Under the pieces are notes generated by a model. The model was not told the origin of the DNA. It worked only from the letters and a program-made list of their open reading frames with translations, and did no database searches. Below, one piece after another: positions 1-4,759 of a stretch of DNA of 5,035 nt. Source of the stretch: Opitutus sp. GAS368 (GTDB lineage: Bacteria; Verrucomicrobiota; Verrucomicrobiae; Opitutales; UBA953); NCBI GenBank assembly GCA_943332745.1, contig CALQQQ010000112.1, positions 1 through 5,035 of the forward strand, written 5' to 3'. The position numbers and the translations under genes are program-made. Positions within the stretch are counted from its first letter, which is position 1, and each line of letters begins with the position of its first letter.

Positions 1-1042
1 CCGTATTCGCCTCGGCCAACGAGGTGAGCATGCGGTGCCCGGCGCCATGGCCGAGGGCTTCAAGCCCCAGGCGGATGGCACTGGCGATACCTTGGCGATT
101 ACTCGAGCCGTGGGCCTTCATGACGAGTCCGGTGAGTCCGAGGAGTGGGGCACCGCCGTAACGTTCTGGCTTCAGTTTGCCTTTGAGGTCGCGCAGGAGC
201 GGGAACATGGCGATGCCGCCAGCCAGATAGACCGGATTGCTCTTCACTTTGCTGCCGACCATGTCGCGGACCATGTAGACGAGGCCTTCGAGGGTCTTGA
301 GGATCACGTTGCCGGTGAAGCCGTCGGTTACGACGACGTCACAAGCGTCGCCGAAAACGTCGAAGCCTTCAACGGGTCCGACGTAATTAATGCGCCCGCC
401 CATGGCTTTGAGCAGGGTGTGGGTACGATTGATGCGCGGGCCACCTTTACCTTCTTCGGTGCCGACGGAGAGGAGGCCGACGCGCGGGCTGGTGATGCCG
501 AGGGCGCTTTGGGCGTAGATAGAGCCAAGGACGGCGTTGTGGACCATCTGGGCGGGGGTCGCCTCGGGGTTGGCACCCACGTCGAGCATGACAAAGTGGC
601 CTTCGCGGCGAGGCATGATAGCCGCGAGGGCGGGGCGCTCGGCGCCTTCCATCGGTCGGACTTTGATCGTGCCAGCGGCGACAAGGGCCTTGGTGTTGCC
701 GGTCGAGACGACAACGTCGACTTCCCCAGCTTTCAACATCTCGAGCGCGATTACCATCGAGGAGTCGCGCTTGGATTTCAGGACGGCCATCGGGGCGTCG
801 TCCGACGAGACGATGCTGGCGGCGTTGCGGAAGCTAACGCGGTCGCTCTTCAGGACGCGATGCTCTCTGGCGAGCATGCGGAGGTTATCTTCATGGCCGA
901 CGAGCACGAGCCGATCATCTGGCCCGATGTAGTCTTCCTTAAAAGCTAGGGCAGCGGCGGCGACGGCTTCCGAAGGGCCCATGTCGCCACCCATGCAGTC
1001 GAGGGCGATACGGTGGCCTTTCTTCGGAGTGGCTTCGGTCAT
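1..1042 (-). CDS. plsX: Phosphate acyltransferase PlsX (C-terminus cut by window edge)
   Basis: PlsX converts acyl-ACP and phosphate to acyl-phosphate, the acyl donor for PlsY in the first step of phosphatidic acid synthesis; it is a peripheral cytoplasmic enzyme. The visible 347 residues carry the family signatures in order: an N-terminal IALDCMGGDMGP (residues 12-23), an STGNT segment, LDVGAN in the middle, VGTEEGKGG, and VVTDGFTGNVILKTLEG. Family members are about 330-350 residues, so only a few C-terminal residues can be missing; no stop codon is visible. The ATG at 1042-1040 was chosen because it lies just before the conserved DCMGGD motif and 26 nt after the rpmF stop. No Shine-Dalgarno sequence precedes it. 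The usual GNTGA motif reads GNTKA here. The rpmF-plsX order is the classic bacterial arrangement and implies co-transcription from the promoter ahead of rpmF. The family assignment is secure. Confidence 0.96.
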   Translation of the reverse strand, partial: MTEATPKKGHRIALDCMGGDMGPSEAVAAAALAFKEDYIGPDDRLVLVGHEDNLRMLAREHRVLKSDRVSFRNAASIVSSDDAPMAVLKSKRDSSMVIALEMLKAGEVDVVVSTGNTKALVAAGTIKVRPMEGAERPALAAIMPRREGHFVMLDVGANPEATPAQMVHNAVLGSIYAQSALGITSPRVGLLSVGTEEGKGGPRINRTHTLLKAMGGRINYVGPVEGFDVFGDACDVVVTDGFTGNVILKTLEGLVYMVRDMVGSKVKSNPVYLAGGIAMFPLLRDLKGKLKPERYGGAPLLGLTGLVMKAHGSSNRQGIASAIRLGLEALGHGAGHRMLTSLAEANT

Positions 1043-1047
1043 GAGGT

Positions 1048-1060
1048 CGGGCGGAGCCCG
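1048..1060 (-). promoter_or_regulatory. Small GC hairpin in the rpmF-plsX gap
   Basis: In the 26-nt gap between the rpmF stop and the plsX start the minus strand reads CGGGC-TCC-GCCCG, an inverted repeat with a 5-bp stem and 3-nt loop that ends 5 nt before the plsX ATG. There is no following T-run, so it is not a terminator. It sits where a ribosome binding site would be and could modulate plsX initiation relative to rpmF. That role is inference from position only; GC-rich DNA makes such short hairpins common by chance. Confidence 0.25.
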
Positions 1061-1068
1061 GTTGGAGC

Positions 1069-1248
1069 TTAGGCTCCGGTGTCTAGGACCTGGCGACCGC
1101 GATATTTGCCCGAGGTCGGGTCGACGCGGTGGGAGCGACGAAGAGCACCTGATTCGCCGTCTTTAACGAGTTTCGGGGCGCGGAACTGGTTGGCGGCACG
1201 ACGGAGTCGGCTGCGGCGTTTGGACTGTTTACGTTTCGGGTTGGCCAT
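1069..1248 (-). CDS. rpmF: 50S ribosomal protein L32
   Basis: This 59-residue basic protein is a structural component of the large ribosomal subunit, located near the peptidyl-transferase region. It begins MANPKRKQSKRRSRLRRA, the typical L32 N-terminus, and its second half, LRRSHRVDPTSGKYRGRQVL, matches the conserved L32 core and the YRGRQV ending. It has no cysteines, so it is the zinc-independent (C-minus) form, like the E. coli protein, and not the four-Cys zinc-ribbon form. The length is normal for the family. The ATG at 1248-1246 is the only sensible start and has no SD sequence. plsX follows 26 nt after its TAA stop, as in many bacteria; the yceD (DUF177) gene that often precedes rpmF is absent here and a divergent phosphatase gene takes that place. 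Confidence 0.95.
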   Translation of the reverse strand: MANPKRKQSKRRSRLRRAANQFRAPKLVKDGESGALRRSHRVDPTSGKYRGRQVLDTGA

Positions 1249-1272
1249 GGTTCTACGCTGGGATGAGGGTCG

Positions 1273-1300
1273 GTTCTACCCCTCCCGCCCCTTCGGTCAA
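1273..1300 (-). promoter_or_regulatory. Putative sigma70-type promoter for rpmF-plsX
   Basis: On the minus strand, TTGACC (1300-1295; five of six matches to TTGACA) is followed after 16 nt by TAGAAC (1278-1273; four of six matches to TATAAT). Transcription would begin near 1266, giving an rpmF leader of roughly 18 nt. This is the only pair of boxes I could find in the 103-nt gap between rpmF and the divergent phosphatase gene. Spacing is near ideal but the -10 box is weak. No matching promoter for the plus-strand gene is evident in the same gap. Confidence 0.4.
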
Positions 1301-1351
1301 GCCCCCTTTCCATTCCCTTGCGAATGTGGGCGGGTTTGCTTGTCTGGCCCG

Positions 1352-1900
1352 ATGCCCGGCCATCCCGCCCTTTTCCTCGATCGCGACGGTAACCTCATCC
1401 GCGACCACCACCACACCTGCCGGGAGGACCAGATTGAGCTGATCCCGGGGGTGAAGCCTGCCTTGGCGGCCTGCCTCCGCGCCGGCTATCGCCTCTTCGT
1501 GCTGACGAACCAGAGCGGCATCAATCGTGGCATCTTCACCTGGGAGCAATACGAGGCGTGTAACCGCCGTATGCTTGAATTGCTCGCGTTGCCGGCTCCT
1601 GGCATCCTGGAGATAAAGGCGGCGCCGGAGCGGCCCGACGAGCTGTCCCTGTACCGCAAGCCGAGTCCGCGCTTTATCCTGGAGAAGATCGCCGAGCACG
1701 GACTCGATCCAGCGCGCTGTTGGATGACCGGCGACCGCGTTTCCGATTGGGAGGCCGGACTCAACGCCGGTATTCGCTCGTGTGCGATGCGCAGCGGGGC
1801 GGCGAAGTCTGAGGAGCTTTTGGAGGCCGCCAGTCGGGGTTTCGCGGTGCATGACGATTTCCCCGCTTTCGTGCGCGCAGAACTGAAGCTGGACTTCTGA
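1352..1900 (+). CDS. HAD-IIIA phosphatase, GmhB/histidinol-phosphatase family
   Basis: This 182-residue cytoplasmic hydrolase resembles D-glycero-D-manno-heptose 1,7-bisphosphate 7-phosphatase (GmhB), which makes heptose for the LPS core, and the related HisB-type histidinol-phosphatase. HAD motif I is LDRDGNLI (D10 nucleophile, D12 acid/base), motif II is TNQSGINRG (52-60), motif III is the Lys in YRKPSP (K103), and motif IV is TGDRVSDWEAGLNAG (D128, D132). The length fits GmhB. The zinc-binding loop that normally precedes motif III, with its Cys/His ligands, reads APERPDELSLYRKP and has no cysteine, so the structural zinc is probably absent. The ATG at 1352 is taken because it lies just before motif I; an in-frame TTG at 1340 is an alternative, with GGGCGGG a few bases upstream of it. 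Further upstream the frame overlaps rpmF and is not credible. In an LPS-bearing organism heptose synthesis is the likeliest role, but the exact substrate is uncertain. Confidence 0.85.
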   Translation: MPGHPALFLDRDGNLIRDHHHTCREDQIELIPGVKPALAACLRAGYRLFVLTNQSGINRGIFTWEQYEACNRRMLELLALPAPGILEIKAAPERPDELSLYRKPSPRFILEKIAEHGLDPARCWMTGDRVSDWEAGLNAGIRSCAMRSGAAKSEELLEAASRGFAVHDDFPAFVRAELKLDF

Positions 1901-1906
1901 ACCAAC

Positions 1907-1936
1907 AAAAAGGACGAACCGGGTGGTTCGTCCTTT
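1907..1936. terminator. Bidirectional hairpin terminator between convergent genes
   Basis: A perfect 12-bp inverted repeat (AAAGGACGAACC at 1909-1920, GGTTCGTCCTTT at 1925-1936) encloses a 4-nt loop. It begins 8 nt after the stop of the plus-strand phosphatase gene and 19 nt beyond the stop of the minus-strand repeat-protein gene. On the minus strand the stem runs into five consecutive Ts (A-run at 1907-1911), giving a good intrinsic terminator; on the plus strand only three Ts follow, so termination there may be weaker. Confidence 0.85.
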
Positions 1937-1955
1937 GATCGCCTGAGTGAGCGGA

Positions 1956-2213
1956 TTAGGCCTTCGGCTTTTCTTTATCGCAGGGGCACTTGCCGTCCTT
2001 CTTCTCTTCGCCGGCAGCAGCCTTGGGCTTTTCCTTGTCGCAAGGGCACTTGTCGTCCTTCTTCTTTTCTTCGGAGACGAGGGACGCCTTGGGCTTTTCT
2101 TTTTCGCAAGGGCACTTGTCGTCCTTCTTCTTTTCTTCAGCGCTGACGAAGGCAGCGGATAGAGCGAGGATACCAACGGTGAGGGTCAGGAGTTTGAGGA
2201 ACTTGGTGTTCAT
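1956..2213 (-). CDS. Small exported Lys/Glu-rich protein with three CPC repeats
   Basis: I do not recognise this 85-residue protein. Residues 1-25 form a clear Sec signal peptide: NTKFLK basic start, hydrophobic core LLTLTVGILALSAAF, likely cleavage after VSA. The mature 60 residues are three near-identical units, EEKKKDDKCPCEKEKPKA (26-43), the same with CD for CE (48-65), and a 17-residue EEKKDGKCPCDKEKPKA (69-85), separated by SLVS and AAG. It is about one third lysine, with 17 acidic residues, and six cysteines all in Cys-Pro-Cys motifs (34-36, 56-58, 76-78). It has no other hydrophobic content, so it is probably a disordered periplasmic or secreted protein; metal binding or redox/disulfide chemistry through the CPC pairs is a guess. 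The ATG at 2213 gives the signal peptide; no SD is visible. It has its own strong terminator downstream. It lies 73 nt after the binding-protein gene on the same strand and might be read through from it. Confidence 0.82.
   Translation of the reverse strand: MNTKFLKLLTLTVGILALSAAFVSAEEKKKDDKCPCEKEKPKASLVSEEKKKDDKCPCDKEKPKAAAGEEKKDGKCPCDKEKPKA
1959..2138 (-). repeat. Three tandem in-frame coding repeats (CPC units)
   Basis: Three direct copies encode the CPC units at 2138-2085, 2072-2019 and 2009-1959. Copies one and two share a perfect 35-nt identity (2104-2138 and 2038-2072, period 66 nt). The third copy is one codon shorter and has more substitutions, with a 60-nt offset from the second. 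The near identity at synonymous sites suggests duplication by slippage or unequal recombination, recent for the first pair. Confidence 0.9.
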
Positions 2214-2286
2214 GGTAGAGGTATATGGTCACCGATAATTGGCCCAAGTCAATCGGCCGGAGGGCATTCCGGTCAGTGAGTTTACC
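2214..2286 (-). other. Intergenic gap upstream of the CPC-repeat gene
   Basis: These 73 nt separate the binding-protein stop from the repeat-protein start. The minus strand holds TTGACT (2252-2247), a good -35 box, but the nearest -10-like candidates are poorly spaced (CATATA at 19 nt, TATACC at 21 nt). There is also a weak 5-bp hairpin (CCGGA/TCCGG, 2257-2272) without a T-run. So a separate promoter is possible but not convincing, and no good terminator closes the upstream operon. If the promoter is real, the transcript would be leaderless or nearly so. Confidence 0.3.
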
Positions 2287-3081
2287 CTACTGGCCAATCG
2301 CGTCGCGGATACGGATAATTTCGTCCAGCGACTTCGTTAAACCGCTGCCAGGCAACCAGTTGCTTCCGCTATTGACCTGATAGACATGCTTGTTCTTGAC
2401 GCAGCCCAGGTCTTTGACTCCGGGGATCCGTGCCATTTCAAGGGCTTTTTCAGGGCTGTTCGTGATCATGCTGTCCACTCCGGAGTTCTGGACCCAAAGC
2501 ACGGCGTCCGGCTTCGCAGCGACAAGAAGCTCCCAGTCGAACTTGACCCAGGCGCCGCGCGACAGGGCTGAACTCAATCCGGCGGCCGCCAAGGGTTCGG
2601 CAAGATAACTATCCGGGCCGGCCATGACTCCGTCCCAGATGACGATGACCTTTCGCGTGGTCGTCACGGGCCGGCTTGAAAGCAGCGTGGTGATTTTCTT
2701 TGCGGCCTCGGTGCGGCCGGTGGCTTCGCCGAGCAGTCGGATGTCCTTGCTGACGGAGTCTTTGGATTCGGGGTTCAGTATGATAGTGCGTACTCCAGCC
2801 TTCGCGCACTTCTCAGCCCAGAGCGGATTCGCCATGCGCGGGATGATTACGAGATCTGGCTTCGTCCTGAGCAGGCGCTCGAGGTCAGGCATGAAGACAT
2901 CGGCATCGCGTGCGGCCGGATGATTCTTCGGTAGCGGGCACCAGCGCGTGGCCATGACAATCTCGGCGGCGCAGCCGAGGTCGGCCAAAGTCTGCGTCGC
3001 GCCGGGGCTATAGCTGGCGATACGATGTCCGCCTGCGTTCAGGGTCAGGCAGGTCGCGATCCAGAGGAATAGAGCGCGCAT
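2287..3081 (-). CDS. Periplasmic substrate-binding protein, BtuF/TroA-like (helical-backbone metal receptor)
   Basis: This 264-residue exported protein resembles the class III ABC-importer binding proteins that capture cobalamin (BtuF) or ferric siderophore/haem (PF01497 type). The N-terminus (MRALFLWIATCLTLNAG) is a short signal peptide with likely cleavage near residue 16; C11 is not in a good lipobox. The mature start HRIASYSPGATQTLADLG (19-36) is the family's RIVSLSPSATE..ALG motif, followed by TRWCPLP (45-51), the PDLERLLRTKPDLVII block (65-80) that ends lobe one, then a linker helix and a second lobe beginning KVIVIWDG (144-151), with KPDAVLWV (190-197) and a C-terminal LDEIIRIRDAIG helix. 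The length matches BtuF. Its ATG overlaps the pdxA TGA by one base (TGATG), so it is the last gene of the lpxA-pdxA operon. No permease or ATPase gene is in the window and no B12 riboswitch is visible upstream, so the ligand is unknown; cobalamin is the leading guess. Confidence 0.85.
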   Translation of the reverse strand: MRALFLWIATCLTLNAGGHRIASYSPGATQTLADLGCAAEIVMATRWCPLPKNHPAARDADVFMPDLERLLRTKPDLVIIPRMANPLWAEKCAKAGVRTIILNPESKDSVSKDIRLLGEATGRTEAAKKITTLLSSRPVTTTRKVIVIWDGVMAGPDSYLAEPLAAAGLSSALSRGAWVKFDWELLVAAKPDAVLWVQNSGVDSMITNSPEKALEMARIPGVKDLGCVKNKHVYQVNSGSNWLPGSGLTKSLDEIIRIRDAIGQ

Positions 3082-3983
3082 CAGACGGAGAGGAGTCTGG
3101 CCAGGCGCATCGCTGAATCGAAGCTGCCGCGGTCCGCCTTGCCTTGGCCGGCGATTTCGTAGGCCGTGCCGTGGTCGGGGCTCGTCCGCACGTGCTTGAG
3201 GCCGAGACTCAGGTTCGCCGAAGTCGCGAAATCGACGGCCTTCAGCGGGGCGAGGCCTTGGTCGTGATAGATCGCGGCGACGGCGTCGAATTCACCCTGA
3301 AGATGTCGATGGAAGACGGTGTCGCCCGGCAGCGGGCCGACGACCTCATGGCCTTCGGCGCGCAAGGCTTCGACGGCTGGCCTGATAATTACATCGTCTT
3401 CTTTGCCGAGCAGGCCGCCTTCACCGGCATGCGGATTCAGTCCGCAGACGGCGATGCGTGGCCGACGGTCGCCGAGCTTCACTCGGAGTGAGATGAGCGC
3501 GAGCACCGTGCGACGGATGTCCGCGCCGGTGATGGCGCGGGGCACTTCGGAGAGAGGGACGTGCCAAGTGACTAGTCCGACGGTCATCTTTCCTCCGGCG
3601 AAGGCCATGACGGGTTCGCCGCTCCAGCGCGACGCAAAGAATTCCGTCTGACCAGGGAAGACGTAGCCGACGCCGGCGAGGCCTTTCTTGTTCACCGGCC
3701 CGGTTACGACCGCAGAGAAACGCCCGCCAGTGGTGCCTCGCGCGGCGACTTCCATTGCTTCAATCGCGATGAGCTGACCGGCCTCATCGGGCTTACCTGG
3801 ACGAGTGACGAAATTCTTCGGCCCGACGGCGATACCTTGGCCGAGTTGCTCGATCCAATCAGCAGGGCCAACCGGCACGACTGAACCAGCCAGGCCGGGG
3901 TTGTCCTTCAGCCAGCTCGCAAGTAGTTCGGGCCCGACGCCGGCCGGATCCCCGCTGGTGACGGCCATGGGTAGGGGGTTCAT
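3081..3983 (-). CDS. pdxA: 4-hydroxythreonine-4-phosphate dehydrogenase
   Basis: PdxA oxidises 4-phosphohydroxy-L-threonine with NAD(P)+ in the DXP-dependent pathway to pyridoxal 5'-phosphate; it is a cytoplasmic, metal-dependent homodimer. The 300-residue product shows SGDPAGVGPE (10-19), TGPVNKKGL (94-102), and the three metal-ligand histidines in TWHVPL (H141), LNPHAGEGG (H185) and YHDQGLAPLK (H240), with spacings close to E. coli H166/H211/H266. The C-terminal TSPDHGTAYEIAGQGKAD block is also intact. One oddity: the substrate-contacting GHTE motif reads GQTE (Q112). It is somewhat shorter than the E. coli enzyme (329). The ATG at 3983 was chosen because it opens just before the conserved N-terminus and overlaps the lpxA stop as ATGA; the same frame stays open upstream to 4292, but that would sit wholly inside lpxA and add no family sequence. 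The binding-protein gene follows with a one-base overlap. Confidence 0.95.
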   Translation of the reverse strand: MNPLPMAVTSGDPAGVGPELLASWLKDNPGLAGSVVPVGPADWIEQLGQGIAVGPKNFVTRPGKPDEAGQLIAIEAMEVAARGTTGGRFSAVVTGPVNKKGLAGVGYVFPGQTEFFASRWSGEPVMAFAGGKMTVGLVTWHVPLSEVPRAITGADIRRTVLALISLRVKLGDRRPRIAVCGLNPHAGEGGLLGKEDDVIIRPAVEALRAEGHEVVGPLPGDTVFHRHLQGEFDAVAAIYHDQGLAPLKAVDFATSANLSLGLKHVRTSPDHGTAYEIAGQGKADRGSFDSAMRLARLLSV

Positions 3984-4759
3984 TCGGGCGAGACGAAACG
4001 GCCACGCTTGCCGCCGAGGAAGAAGTTCAGGAAATCGTGCGCTTCCGTGGTCTGGTAGTCGCCTTCGCTCAGGGCCTTCTGCGCGAGTGTGGCGCAGGCG
4101 CCGTGCGTGGCGTAGACCGCGTGGTAGGCGCGCTTGATCTCCGCGACGACTGGGGCCGGCACGGCGCGTCGGCGGAGGCCGATGAGATTGAGTCCTGAGA
4201 TCAGGTTGCGGCCGTGGGCCAGCGCGTTCGGCGGGACGTCCTCCGTGATAACGGCGTTGCCCGAGACGAGCGCGCCGCCGCCGATGCGGCAAAATTGGTG
4301 CACCGCCACGCCGCCGCTGATGAAGGCCTTGTCCCCGACGAGCACGTGGCCGCCGAGCATGCAGCCGTTGGCAAGAATGACATCATCGCCGAGCACGCAA
4401 TCGTGGGCGACATGGCTGCCGGCCATCAGGAGTCCATCCGTACCGATGACGGTGCGTTCGCCTGCCTTGGTGGCGCGGTGAATCGTGACGTGTTCGCGGA
4501 TGACTGTGCGGTCGCCGATGCGCGTGCCAGAATCCGTGGCGGGGTCGAAGGCGAGATCCTGCGGATCGCCGCCAATAACGGCGAAGTGGTCGACGCGTAC
4601 GCCGGCACCGAGTTCAGCCCCCGCCTTAACAATTGCATGGGACGCGATGCGGCAGCCGGCTCCGAGCGTTGCGCCCGCTTCGATGATCGCAAAAGGACCT
4701 ATCTCAACGTCAGGGTCGAGTCGGGCGGAAGGGTGGACCTGGGCGGAAGGGTGGATCAC
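3980..4759 (-). CDS. lpxA: Acyl-ACP--UDP-N-acetylglucosamine O-acyltransferase
   Basis: LpxA transfers a 3-hydroxyacyl chain from ACP to UDP-GlcNAc, the first step of lipid A synthesis, in the cytoplasm. The 259-residue protein is a left-handed beta-helix built from hexapeptide repeats (about residues 2-185) with a helical C-terminus. Diagnostic motifs are IGGDPQDLAF (62-71), IREHVTIHRATK (87-98), HVAHDC (116-121; H119 matches catalytic H125 of E. coli), ILANGCMLGGHVLVGD (128-143; H138) and AVHQFCRIGG (152-161; H154), then DVPPNALAHGRN and GLNLIGLRRR. The residue aligned with the E. coli acyl-length ruler G173 is G167, which suggests a long (about C14) 3-hydroxyacyl chain rather than the C10 of enzymes with Met there. 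The start is GTG at 4759-4757, overlapping the upstream TGA as GTGA; it puts the first hexapeptide (IHPSAQ) right at the N-terminus, as in the family. pdxA overlaps at the 3' end as ATGA. No SD is present at the start. Confidence 0.96.
   Translation of the reverse strand: MIHPSAQVHPSARLDPDVEIGPFAIIEAGATLGAGCRIASHAIVKAGAELGAGVRVDHFAVIGGDPQDLAFDPATDSGTRIGDRTVIREHVTIHRATKAGERTVIGTDGLLMAGSHVAHDCVLGDDVILANGCMLGGHVLVGDKAFISGGVAVHQFCRIGGGALVSGNAVITEDVPPNALAHGRNLISGLNLIGLRRRAVPAPVVAEIKRAYHAVYATHGACATLAQKALSEGDYQTTEAHDFLNFFLGGKRGRFVSPE
4723..4755 (-). repeat. 15-nt direct repeat encoding two tandem hexapeptides at the lpxA start
   Basis: The 15-mer GGGCGGAAGGGTGGA (plus strand) occurs at 4723-4737 and 4741-4755, an 18-nt period. 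On the coding strand it specifies the first two hexapeptide turns of LpxA, IHPSAQ and VHPSAR. The nucleotide identity exceeds what the degenerate hexapeptide rule needs, so it may be a local duplication of one coil. Confidence 0.7.

Noticed and set aside
35..949. Long plus-strand open frame (304 codons) over the plsX region
   Set aside because: It lies antisense to plsX, whose family motifs are clear on the minus strand. Its product is an Asp/Gly/Ala-rich chain with no recognisable domain, typical of a shadow frame in GC-rich DNA.
1079..1351. N-terminal extension of the GmhB-like protein into rpmF
   Set aside because: It would overlap rpmF antisense and its promoter, and no family member has such an extension; motif I begins right after the ATG at 1352.
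1947..2162. Plus-strand frame encoding a very hydrophobic repeated peptide opposite the CPC repeats
   Set aside because: Lys/Glu codons read on the opposite strand give Leu/Phe-rich sequence, so the membrane-like look is a by-product of the repeats. The signal peptide and terminator support the minus-strand gene.
1253..2176. Minus-strand open frame of 307 codons crossing the phosphatase and repeat genes
   Set aside because: It is antisense to the HAD gene, spans the terminator and reads the CPC repeats in another frame. No family motif is present.
2257..2272. Hairpin after the binding-protein gene as a terminator
   Set aside because: The stem is only 5 bp and no T-run follows on the minus strand, so it is not a credible intrinsic terminator.
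3984..4292. N-terminal extension of pdxA by about 103 codons
   Set aside because: The extension lies wholly within lpxA, is Arg/Pro-rich, and has no PdxA similarity; the ATG at 3983 with ATGA coupling fits the family start.
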